Of a stretch of 64,000 nt of DNA, positions 45,409 through 55,360 are shown piece after piece. The DNA comes from Marsupella aquatica (lineage: Eukaryota; Marchantiophyta), in contig OZ316898.1 of assembly GCA_973895155.1 (NCBI GenBank), positions 8,060,001 to 8,124,000 on the forward strand, read 5' to 3'. Position numbers and translations under genes: made by a program. The notes under the pieces were generated by a model. The model made no database searches, was not told where the DNA came from, and saw only the letters and a list, made by a program, of their open reading frames with translations. Position 1 is the stretch's first letter. The number at the start of each line of letters is the position of its first letter.

Positions 45409-48400
45409 ATACCAAGGGATCGGCATACAAGCCGATTACGAGGGCAGAACAAATTGAGGCCCTATTAGAAGCCGAGAGAGCACAGCGGCCTAACTCTCAG
45501 GAGCAAGAGGTGGATGAGATGGACAGACACGATCTAGAGCCAAGGCAGGAAGGGGAGCCGACCACTAATTCAAAACCGAATAGACCGGTAAGGGGACAAT
45601 CTATGGACACCAAGGAAGGGACCGACTCGGCTAGTCCAGCCGAAATCCCAGTTTATGGAGGTATGAGATTAGAGAGACTGGAAGCCGAACTGGACCCGAA
45701 TTTGAAGAAGCAGATTAATATGATCCAAGCACGGCAATATCGGAAGCTCGACTTAGGAGAGGGAAGAGAACTGAACTTAGGGAGAAACCTAGCACCTGAG
45801 CTCGAGAAAGAGATCAGTGACTTATTGATTGAATTTCAGGATGTGTTTGCATGGAGTCACCAAGATCTAAAGGGAGTAGATCCAACACTAGGGGAACATC
45901 GAATTGATCTCATGTTAGGAGCCAAATCATTTCGACAACCAATTCGAAGGATGAACCCGAAGTATTCCCTGCTGGTCAAAACAGAAATCGACAAACTAGT
46001 GGAAGCTGGATTCATCACTCCAGTCCTGCATTCAGACTGGGTGTCTCCAATTGTGATAGTTCCCAAGAAAGCTGGACCCGATGGTAAACCCAAGATCCGG
46101 GTTTGTCAGGATTACAGGAAGCTGAATGAAGCAACATTAAAAGACCATTTTCCTTTACCGTTTACTGATATGGTACTAGACATGGTAGCCAGTCATGAAC
46201 TATATTCATTCATGGATGGATACTCTGGTTATAACCAAATCAGGATTCGGCAGGAAGACCAAATCAAGACGGCCTTCATCACGGAATGGGGGATCTATGT
46301 CTTCAATCGTATGCCGTTTGGACTCTGCAACGCACCAGCTATGTTCCAACGATTAATGGTGAACATTTTTCATGATTACTTGAGAAAGTTCATGGAAATC
46401 TTCATTGATGACTTTGCAGTATTCGGGAAGGCATCGAAACATGCTAAATACCTCAGGAAAACCTTCATGAGATGTAGAGAGGTGGGTCTCAAGTTACACC
46501 CAGATAAATGTTTTTTTGCAGTAACCGAGGGGGTGCTACTAGGTCACAAGGTATCAAGGAAGGGCATTGAGATTGACAAAGGTAAGCTAGCAGTATGGCT
46601 AGATATCATGCAACCTAAGAACATAAAGGATGTAAGATCCTTCTTGGGATGCATTGGTTACTATCGCCGGTTCATCAAGGATTTTGCCAAGATGGCTTTA
46701 CCATTAACCAATATGCTCAAGGCAGGAGCAGACTTCGAACCCACACCCGAACGAGTCACAACGGTGGTAGAATTGAAGCAGATGTTAGTAGAGGCCCCAG
46801 TCATGATAGCACCGGACTGGAACAAAGATTTTCATGTTTTTGTAGATGTCTCGGGCTTCTGTATTGGCTCAGTACTAAGTCAGTTGGATGAGAAAGGAAG
46901 GGACCATCCCATATACTTCGCAAGCCGTCAGCTTGCCGATGCCGAACGGAACTACTCTACCACGGAAAGAGAAGCATTAGGAGTCATTTATTCTTGTAAA
47001 AAGTTTAGGCATTATTTACTAGGGTACAAGGTAATCTTTCATACTGATCATGAAAGTTTGAAGTACCTAGTCAATAAGCCGGACCTTACAGGCAGAGTAG
47101 CAAGATGGATTTTGCTATTACAGGAGTTTGACTATGAGCTGAGGATCAAGCCGGGAAAGTTACATGCCAATGCCGACTTCTTTTCAAGGATCACAGGTAA
47201 ACCTGCCACGGATTGCATCGATGATCGATTCCCCGACGAGGAGCTATTCGTTGTGGAAATAGCTGGTACATGGTACCCTGAGATTTTACAATTTCTCAGC
47301 ACTTCCAGATTACAGCCAGGATTAAGCCGAGAGCAAGCCGTAGTCTTTGTGCGGAAGGTCAGACAGTATCAGTGCATTAAAGGCATACTGCACAAGCATG
47401 GAATCAACGGCACGATTCAAAGATGTTTGGAAAAGAGAGAGGTCAAACGAGTCCTACGGGCCATGCATGGAGAGGAGGCCGGAGGACATTTTGCCCCAGT
47501 AACCACGTCTAAGAAGATATTAAATGCCGGTTACTGGTGGCCCACCTTGCACAAAGATGTCTATCAGTTTATCAAACAATGCGATCCTTGTCAACGAGCG
47601 GGAGGACCAAGGGCGTCCACCAGGCATCCACTGCACCCTATTCTACCTCTGGCACCATTCGAGAAGTGGGGTATTGATTACATTGGACCTCTGAAACCAC
47701 TGACCCACCCTCGACGGAACAAGTACATAATCCTGGCTACGGATTATGCAACTAAATGGGTAGAGGCCAGACCAACAACGAAGGATGATGCAATTACTAC
47801 GGCTAGATTCATGTATGAGCAGATCTTCACCAGGTATGGAGCACCCCTAGAATTAGTTAGTGATAGAGGAACCCATTTTTTGAATGATATAATTAGTCGT
47901 TTAAATGAGCAGTATTTAGTTAAACATAGGCCTACTACTCCCTACCATCCAAAGGCAAACGGGTTGACAGAACGAGCAAACGGAATCATAGGAAAGATAT
48001 TGAACAAGACAGTAGCTCAGAACAAACTCGATTGGGATGATAAATTGTTTGCTGCTATTTTTGCTTACAATCTTGCCTATAAATCCACTACCGGTCATAC
48101 ACCCTTCTTCTTAACCTTTGGACAAGAAGCCCTGGTACCCATGCAACTTGAGATACCGACATTTCAAGTTACAATTGAGGAAAGAGCCTCAGCGGAGGAG
48201 AGCCTAAAGGAGCGAGAATATAGGTTAGAAGCTTTAGAGGAAGCGAGAATGATTTCAGCCGAGAGAGTAGAATATAGACAGAATATCATGAAGCAGCAGT
48301 ATGATAAAAGGTTAAAAGTAGTTAGTATTCATACCGGTGATCTTGTGCTACTTTATGACAGTAGGTATAGTAGGTTTCCAGGAAAGCTTTACACTCGCTG

Positions 48401-48581
48401 GTTAGGACCCTTTAGAGTAACCATGATGTTCCCCAATGGCTCCGTACAATTGGCCAACATTACGGGAGAGGTATATCCAGTTCGCATCCATTATGACCGC
48501 CTCAAGAAATACTATATGGACGAAGATGAAGTTGTTCGCGAGGACGCTTCACAATTAAGTGGGGAGCTATGTGATGCCTAG
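45315..48581 (+). CDS. pol: Element 2 Pol: reverse transcriptase, RNase H, integrase
   Basis: 1,088-codon intact frame opening just after TAA 45312-45314, with no ATG at its head; expected as a -1 fusion to Gag-protease. RT: FITPVLHSDWVSPIVIVPKK, RVCQDYRKLNEAT, FMDGYSGYNQI, FNRMPFGLCNAPAMFQRLM, and the catalytic motif IFIDDFAVF (Phe-Ile-Asp-Asp, a YxDD variant, residue about 362). RNase H: VFVDVSGFCIGSVL, YSTTEREALGVIY, FHTDHESLKYL. Integrase: zinc part HGEEAGGHF and CDPCQRAG, then WGIDYIGP (D), LVSDRGTHF (D) and GLTERANG (E). The C-terminal part has GDLVLLYDSR, LGPFRV and IHYDRLKKYY. The stop lies 12 nt inside the 3' LTR. All catalytic residues are present, so this copy could be functional. 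Confidence 0.95.
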   Translation: MGSSSRDSGFSAGVVAEPTGSTTPSIIGKELNTKGSAYKPITRAEQIEALLEAERAQRPNSQEQEVDEMDRHDLEPRQEGEPTTNSKPNRPVRGQSMDTKEGTDSASPAEIPVYGGMRLERLEAELDPNLKKQINMIQARQYRKLDLGEGRELNLGRNLAPELEKEISDLLIEFQDVFAWSHQDLKGVDPTLGEHRIDLMLGAKSFRQPIRRMNPKYSLLVKTEIDKLVEAGFITPVLHSDWVSPIVIVPKKAGPDGKPKIRVCQDYRKLNEATLKDHFPLPFTDMVLDMVASHELYSFMDGYSGYNQIRIRQEDQIKTAFITEWGIYVFNRMPFGLCNAPAMFQRLMVNIFHDYLRKFMEIFIDDFAVFGKASKHAKYLRKTFMRCREVGLKLHPDKCFFAVTEGVLLGHKVSRKGIEIDKGKLAVWLDIMQPKNIKDVRSFLGCIGYYRRFIKDFAKMALPLTNMLKAGADFEPTPERVTTVVELKQMLVEAPVMIAPDWNKDFHVFVDVSGFCIGSVLSQLDEKGRDHPIYFASRQLADAERNYSTTEREALGVIYSCKKFRHYLLGYKVIFHTDHESLKYLVNKPDLTGRVARWILLLQEFDYELRIKPGKLHANADFFSRITGKPATDCIDDRFPDEELFVVEIAGTWYPEILQFLSTSRLQPGLSREQAVVFVRKVRQYQCIKGILHKHGINGTIQRCLEKREVKRVLRAMHGEEAGGHFAPVTTSKKILNAGYWWPTLHKDVYQFIKQCDPCQRAGGPRASTRHPLHPILPLAPFEKWGIDYIGPLKPLTHPRRNKYIILATDYATKWVEARPTTKDDAITTARFMYEQIFTRYGAPLELVSDRGTHFLNDIISRLNEQYLVKHRPTTPYHPKANGLTERANGIIGKILNKTVAQNKLDWDDKLFAAIFAYNLAYKSTTGHTPFFLTFGQEALVPMQLEIPTFQVTIEERASAEESLKEREYRLEALEEARMISAERVEYRQNIMKQQYDKRLKVVSIHTGDLVLLYDSRYSRFPGKLYTRWLGPFRVTMMFPNGSVQLANITGEVYPVRIHYDRLKKYYMDEDEVVREDASQLSGELCDA
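45339..45345 (+). promoter_or_regulatory. Candidate -1 frameshift heptamer GGATTTT
   Basis: In the gag frame it reads G GAT TTT within the overlap 45315-45408. The pol frame is -1 to gag and is open only from 45315. The mouse mammary tumour virus pro-pol site is of the same G GAU UUN type. No other good slippery heptamer is seen in the overlap. Confidence 0.45.
48556..48569 (+). other. Element 2 polypurine tract
   Basis: taagtggggagcta directly before the TGTGATGCC start of the 3' LTR, inside the end of pol. Confidence 0.6.
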
Positions 48582-50906
48582 ACAGGAATCACTCGGCCGG
48601 TTAAGTGGGTAAAGCAGGAAGGCACCCTAGGAACACCTTAGTATAGTGACAAAACAAGGAAAATATAAACAATTAGGGGCAACCATGGAACCCGGGCCGA
48701 GGCCAGAGGTAAGGCTAAGGGTGAAAACCCGATTAGGGTTAGGGCGCGTTAAGCGTCGGCGGCTAGGAAGGATCAACGGGAAGAAGGACCGGCAGAGGAG
48801 AGGGGTAAGGAGCGCTTGCAGGAGATGGTGGCTCATTTGCGAGCACGAACTAGGCAGACGACTACGGGAGGCCAACTACTGTCAGCTGCTTAGGCAAGCA
48901 CTCGGGGAGAGAGTAGATACCAACGATCGACCTAAGGAGGGTATGAGCAACGTCAATCAAGCGGCACATTTCTGGGGATGCCTGTTCGAACGGGCAACTG
49001 AGTACATCAAGACTTACGAGGACGAGGAGTCAGAAAGGGCAGCTCGAGAACGGCAGGAGCTCGCTCGATTGTGGGAGCTGCAGAAGACGGCTTTCTTAGG
49101 AGGCGAACTCATCAAGGACGAGTTCCTGTGGACGCCTACTTCCAATCAACTCGACGATCTTCTGTTTTGCAAAGACAGCGTCGTCGGCATCCGAGAGGCC
49201 ATCAAGAACTGCAACGACATACACTGGGAATTAAAGGGTAGCACGGAAAGGTGGACCCAGGCAACGGTGCTAGGAGAAACCTCCACGGCAGCAGAGATGA
49301 AGAGGAAGGGAGCCGTCAACGATGAAGCCACCCCGGCAAAAAGAACGAGGTCGGCGGCACCAAAGAAGCCAGCCGAGCAGCAAAGCAGGAGGCAGGGAGA
49401 AGCCGAAGAGGAGGAGGTCGATCCCATCAAGGCCATTCCAACCAGGGATGACACCTGGAAGGGCTGGGCGGCAACCCTACCGGTGGAGGTGCAGCTACAT
49501 TTTGCACGGGAGGAGGATGCATGCTTTACGGCCATGCAGACCAAGAAGTACCAAGGCTTCATGGCCGGATCCGGCTTGGAGGCCTTTGTAAGATTACCAT
49601 GGCTGAAGCCGGAGGTACCGGAGTCAGACCTATTAGAATTCGTGGGGTCATGGGAACCCGAGACCAATTGCACGAGGATATATGGGAAGGATTTCTATCT
49701 TACTCCCAAGGTAATTGCCGAAGTGTTTGGCCTGCCGATAGGCAATAAGACCAAAGTTGATACCAGGAAGACCTTGCCTGACAGGAAGCCGTGGGAGTGG
49801 CTGAGGCCGAAGCCGTGGGTATTGCCGAGGCCGGTGTCGAGGCTGAAGCCGAAGGTGGACCCAGTCAGGCCGATGGAGAGTTGACTCGGTCAAGGGCAGG
49901 TAATCTGTCAGTAGGCGGGCCAACGGCAGTGGCTGAGGAGGAAGTGTTGGGGGCGTCCATTGAGGATCCACCACCGGTGTCGTGACGGTGCAAGGGCGCC
50001 GTTCCTTTTAGGGAGGGCGGACGTGGAGGGAGGAGGCGTGAGTGGGCAGGGCGGGCGCGGATCTCCACGTTTAGGATTAGGATCAGAACCAGGAGCGGCC
50101 CTGACACTTAGCTTAGTGGGATTGCGGTCCCACTGGTAGGAGCAACACTTGTGCTCCTGCCTTGCTGTACATAGGTAGATTCGGGCAAGTAGATTACTGT
50201 CAGGTAGATTAGGCTTACGATGCAAAGAATGGCGGATCCACTACCAGGATAAGTACCTGGGCAGCGGGGAGCTCAGGGCCTCTTCTTTAGCAAGTTTTTA
50301 GTTTGCACCAGCCGGGCTGGGATCAAGTAGTACGAGAAGCTCTCGGTTAGTCATACAGTGACCCTTGTGTATATTCATGTTTCCTCATGCCTAAGAGCTG
50401 AATAGAGTTGGCCTCACGGCTTAGTTCGCAGAACTTGTGTATGAGATGTACTGTTTGTATGGCAAGTGCATGGTATGACTCAGTCAGAATGAGTCATTTT
50501 GCTATTTGTGTGTCGCATTAACTTGTGTGAAGAGTGCCCACATCAACAGAAGGAAGGAAAGTAAGCAGGGGAGTGAGAGTTGGATGTGTCGAGCTGAGAG
50601 AGGTCTTAGCGGCTTAACCAAGCCTATTGGGGATCATTCCGGCGGCGGAATCCAAACATACCTAACAAGACGGAGGGGAAGACAGGGGAAGACAGGGGAA
50701 GGCCTATATTAGGCCGGCTACGTATCTCATGACCCGATGAAGGATCTGTCCAGTATATGTGTGTAAAATGTTAATAGTAGTAGTAGAAGGTTAGCAGCGT
50801 CCCATGCCGCTAAGCCGCGGAAACGGCCTCGCCAAGCACGAAACCTGCAGGAATCGGCTTGAGCTGGGGGGTTTCTTGGGTTTAGGGAGCCATGGGACGC
50901 ACCACA
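48570..50906 (+). repeat. Element 2 3' LTR (2,337 bp, internally deleted)
   Basis: Colinear with the 5' LTR except for a gap of about 2.3 kb corresponding to about 38903-41224. The shared parts differ at only a handful of positions, for example 37817 A versus 48701 G. Confidence 0.93.
48685..49884 (+). pseudogene. Truncated copy of the LTR-encoded protein
   Basis: Same ATG context and N-terminal 366 or so residues as the 5' LTR frame. Then, after ...RKTLPD, the deletion joins it out of frame to the Ala-Glu-Val repeat region, adding about 30 unrelated residues before a stop. The coiled coil and C-terminal basic cluster are lost. Confidence 0.85.
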
Positions 50907-51194
50907 GTGGCTATGGTGGCTGTGAGCTCCGCTTGTGTAACGTGGATTCCTTGAGTAGTGCAAGGTGCGTTGGCTTGACATACGTGTGTGATCGGATCGG
51001 TGCGGGATCGATGGGGTATTGTTGACCGAGATCGTTGTGCCGATTGTATGGAGATTATTGTGGGTTTTGGACATGTGTGGACATGAGTTCCACTTGTATT
51101 CCATTCTCTTGTATTTGTGATGTGGCAGTGTGACTATGTCTGGATGTATGTGACAAGCGATGTATGTTGTGTAGCGATATGTATGCGCACGACA
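50907..51194 (+). repeat. Element 1 right LTR, remainder of B followed by an extra A
   Basis: 50907-51057 completes B (ending ggagatta). 51059-51194 is a second, identical copy of A (37364-37499). Host DNA follows from 51195 (ctatttcc). Confidence 0.85.
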
Positions 51195-54100
51195 CTATTT
51201 CCAACCCTAGCTAAATGGAGTTGTCACTAAAGATCGGGTTTTGATGTGTTCTCTAACTGATCCAGGATATGACTAGTTCAGGTCAATTGAGTCCAATTTA
51301 CTTGATTTTGGATTGAGGAGGGGCAAGGCATCGTAATGAAGACATCAGATGAATCCATCATTTCCTCACATAGAGGACACATGATCATCTACCAGGGTTG
51401 GATGTTCAACTGCTTATCCAATTCAATACATTGTGCACATTGTACTCCATCTGATATGATTTGTCTATTTGGGCTGTCTTTGGTCTCAAAGGTCCTTATC
51501 TTTGCACCAGGGTAGCCTTCAGTCTGCTGCCCACACTTAGTCATTGACATGGGCCAGTGCACTGTCAATGGCAGCAATTTTCCAGGCCCCATTGCCTCCC
51601 TAGCTCTCTTCATCACTCAATCAGAGAGGCTGGGACTGTTGCCCCGTTTCTACCATTTTGCTACTGGCCTCCTGACCTGGCTGTTTTTGTCTGGTTGACA
51701 CTGATTCACTCCGGCCAAAGGGGTCTTTTTTGTGATCTTGGGGTTCATTGGGTGGCATCTACCACTGTGACGCTTGGTTGTTGTGTGCTCTGGACCCTTA
51801 AGTTTGGTTTCTCTGTGCCCCCCTGGTCTTTGCCACATGGGACTCTGGAAAAAATGTGGCACAGTTGCCCTGTGGAAAAATCATTTATAGTAATGGAAAT
51901 ATGTGAGAAAGTTGCCAGGCTCAAGGACCAGCTGATTCCCGTTTAATTGGGTTGTCTTTTTCTCTTCTTCTGTGTTACTTGTCAGTAAAGTTTGCATAGA
52001 AAAGAAGAAATTAGGATTATTTCTCTAAGTTGGAGCCTAGGGTCACTCGTAGACCCTAAATCTAGAGCTCCATTGTCTAGTTTGCCCTCACACTGCAAAA
52101 GGACAAAAAGAGGCAAACCAGAATCATTCAAGAAACCCAGTAAAAACCCTACTGGGCAGCCTTGGAGAGTCTTGAAGAAGAATATGTGTCTACAGAGGCC
52201 CTAAAACCAAAGCCTCCACCCTAAGGAGAGGGTTTTAAATGTCCTGTAAAATAGGTCCTTCTGGGTGATCCCTTTGTTGATCTTGTGTTCGGTTTTGCTC
52301 ATTCAAATGTTGAGCTGGGCTCCACTCTGGCCTTGTGGCTGTCATTTTCCCCTCAAGGCTGTTAATACCTTTTCGTGTTAATAAGGGTGGCTTTTTCTTT
52401 CCTTCTTCCTCTGTTTTTGGGGTTGCATTTGGCACTTCTTTACTGTTTGGGATTTCTCCTCTTTGGATCTCTTTTGCTTTCCCTTCATTGTGCTTTGTTT
52501 GGCCCTTTTTGTAAAAAACATGGTCTCTGTCTGTGCCTTTACAATACACTAGCTCAATTACCCATTCCTTGAACGTAAATAGATATGAAAAAAAATCTTG
52601 CATAATAAAATTTCTATCCTATTTCAGTTAATCTTTGCCCCACCCTTGTTCTTTGTCCACTCTCATTTCAGTTTTGTCTTTATTTGGAATCAAATTCACT
52701 TTTGTCTATCCTTTTTATTGGCTCATGATCATGATTACTTTTGTCTGTATCAAGGGTTAGGGTCTCGAGGCTTCACTCTAGACCCTAGGGCCTTAAGAGT
52801 AGACTTCCTTCGTGCTTTTATAATGAGATTAGTGACTTTTTCTTTGCCAAAAGAACCTGGAGGGTCACTTGTTGTTCTAAGATAGATTCCAAACCAAAAA
52901 GCATTTTAGCTGAAGTTCAATATATGCAAATCACTTTATTTCCTATAACTTATACAAAGGGAAAAAGCAAAGTACAATGAAGGGAAAGAAAAAGAGATCC
53001 AAAGAGGACAAACGCCAAGCAAGAAATGCAAGTGCAACCCTGGAAAGAAGAAGAAGAAGAAAAGGAAGGGGAAAACTTATATGATGGAATCAAAGTTTGG
53101 GACTATTTGGTCTTAAATTCTAGACAAAATAAGCATTCCACATCGCAATTAATTGGACCCATTGTTTACCACGTAGGATAGCTAGACCACATACCTTAAT
53201 GGCCCACACAGTTTGTAAAGCTAATTGTAGCCATTTTGACTCATTTTATAGTCCAAATTGTAGAGGGAGTGGAAAGAATGAATGGGCTCCACATCTTGTA
53301 AAACCACCCTAAATTGAAAAGGGTCTCCTTAGAGATCCTGTCTGCTGCCCAGAGAGCCATGGGTTAGCCCAAACCATTGGCAACATGCCATGTGGCACCG
53401 GTGACCATGTACTGGGTTAGCCTTAACCTATATACAAAGTGGGGGGCAACTTGGCAGATTAATTTGTTTTGGGGGCAGGTTATCAATATTTGGGTAGTTT
53501 GGGGGACAAGATACGAAAAAGCTGTTCTTAAAATTGAATGAGCGCACTCAAGTGACATACAACTGTTGTTGGCAGACAATTTTGCAGCCTAAAAGTGAAC
53601 TGATTTCACAAATTCACATTGGACTTGAAGCCCAATTGCTCATCCCCACTTGGGGGTAATGGGCTGTAGCCCTCTGGGGCTCATGGCCCTTGGGGATTAC
53701 CCCCTCTTGGAGATGGTTTACGTGTTACCCTATTCGTGGCCCACCCTGTTCCTTTGGTGTCGCAGTCTAATCTCCCTTTGGGGACAACTAAACTTCACTT
53801 AGGGACAATTGGCTGGTACCCACTGGGGCTGACGACAGCCCCCCTTTCCCCAATTACATCTGCTCCGGTCATCCCCGACCCGTCGTAGTCCGGTGCTCCA
53901 GCCAGTCATCCATTAGGAATCGCCAAATGCCACACTGGACTACTGGAGTGGGACTTTTGTCAGTTGTCACTGTACCTACCACCCTAGAGATTGACTGGCT
54001 TTGAGCGCATTTGGACAAGCAGTGAGGCGAGTGGTCGAGGAGGACCCGTCAGTCCCACAGGGTAAGGAGTAACGTGGGGGCAATTATTATGATTGTGGAA

Positions 54101-55360
54101 TGAGATAGAGTCATGGAGAGGTCCACTGGACCACTGCTTCTTTCAGTAAAGTAGCCCGGATGGAACTAGCCACCATTCAACCCCATGGACTCTGACATCC
54201 TTGCCACTTTCAATCATTGACACCTTCCTTTTTGTAGGTTTGTTTAACGCCCTAATACCTAAGTCTCAAAATCTGACATAATAAGTCTCTTGAGATCAAG
54301 TTGAATCAGTTGTTTTCATCTAGTTAGAAACACAGTTTCATAAAGAATTCGGAGAGCTCTGAATTTCGAAATGTTATTTCATCATTCGATATCCACATAT
54401 GAGTCCACACTTTGCACTTCTAAAAGTTTTTGAGCATTTAACTTACACATTCAATATCTCCCTCCAAATGGAATAGATTGTTTTTGGGTGGGTTAGGGAG
54501 CTGATTTTTCCAACCAATCTCATATCTTCAAAATTCTTTGAGACTACATACACATACAAATTTCCAACGATGACCATGTATTCGTAATTTTCTTCGCAAC
54601 TTTGACCGGCGTGACATGTACCATTTAAGTGGAAACAAGAATTTAGGTGCAGTACATCACCGTTGCGAGAGTCTTTGTAAAGCCTTTTGGAAACATGGAG
54701 GCCCATCGGGTCTGCACATTAATGAAGCTCGCCTTCGAAACCAAAAAGAAAGCAGGACCGTAGTGAGTACAGTACAGTAGTTGCCAAATTCTTTGCATCT
54801 TAAAAGAATCATTGGAAATTGAAACGAGAGGTCTTCATCGGCGCACGAGTTGCATATTTTCCTATGCATGGTCACTGACTGACTGACTGGGACTGTTTTA
54901 AATAGCGACGTCCAAGTCTCGAAAGGGACACTGGACCCAACAGGTCACGAGCCACTCCCACTGCTGAAGCTTTGCTCTCATAGCTGGGTGTATGTATTTC
55001 CTTCGACCATTCGAGTCTTTCAGTTGGAGTTCACTGAATTGCGTCGGCAGTTCAGCTCGTCGATTACTTTCAGCTCAGTGAGTACGAGAGGACCGTGAGA
55101 AGGGAAGAGGAGAACTAAGGCAGTTTCATGTTTGAGAGTTCTACCGTCTAGAAGCTCGCTCCGAGGCGATTATTTGAAGTTCAAGCATCTGAAGCTGGAG
55201 ATTATCTCCAGTAGTCGCACGATTGTTATGCAGACGGCCAAGTTTCTGAGGAAAGATCAAATTGATCACTACCCACGCAGTCAGACAGAGGTGGTGGGAA
55301 AGAGTGGTCTCACGGAGGAGAAGAGGAGGAGAGCCAGCACTTTCTGCAGGCAGAGTTAAA
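51195..55360. other. Non-coding stretch between element 1 and the SETH3-type gene
   Basis: No supportable gene. An inverted repeat pair lies at about 52395-52505 and 52958-53062 (shared core ctctttggatctct), probably two copies of one dispersed repeat in opposite orientation. The open frames at 51557-51946 and 52235-52603 have no motifs. The last few hundred bases should contain the promoter and 5' UTR of the gene at 55361. Confidence 0.5.
52395..53062. repeat. Inverted repeat pair with about 450-bp spacer
   Basis: The left arm (about 52395-52505) contains cctctttggatctcttttgc and tttcccttcattg. The right arm (about 52958-53062) contains their reverse complement with scattered mismatches. 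No coding capacity. Confidence 0.6.

Larger units (their letters stand above)
37686..50906 (+). mobile_element. Element 2: 13.2-kb Ty3/gypsy retrotransposon with giant ORF-bearing LTR, nested in element 1
   Basis: 5' LTR 37686-42345 (4,660 bp) and 3' LTR 48570-50906 (2,337 bp), both starting TGTGATGCCTAGACAGG and ending ACGCACCACA. The 5-bp target duplication gtggc (37681-37685 and 50907-50911) lies inside the right LTR of element 1. Internal region: primer-binding site, Gag-protease frame, pol frame (-1), purine tract. Shared LTR sequence differs at only a handful of positions, so the insertion is young. The 3' LTR lacks about 2.3 kb of the LTR frame. Integrase has no chromodomain, so by RT and protease style it resembles non-chromovirus (Tat/Athila-like) plant gypsy elements. 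Confidence 0.93.
28378..51194 (+). mobile_element. Element 1: Ty3/gypsy retrotransposon with DNA methyltransferase and PHD finger, permuted ends, split by element 2
   Basis: Total span with nested guest; about 9.6 kb without it. Call the LTR A+B. A is 136 bp (37364-37499, starts TGTGGGTTTTGG). B is about 330 bp (28378-28707, starts TGTCACACC). The order found is B - internal - A - B - A, where the second B is interrupted by element 2 and the last A is 51059-51194. The flanking duplication is ctat (28374-28377 and 51195-51198), or ctatt if one T is counted as flank. Internal order: leader, Gag with CCHC knuckles, protease, C5 DNA methyltransferase, RT, RNase H, integrase, PHD finger, purine-rich tract. 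LTR copies differ at only two sites, yet the coding region has one frameshift and several in-frame stops. Confidence 0.88.
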
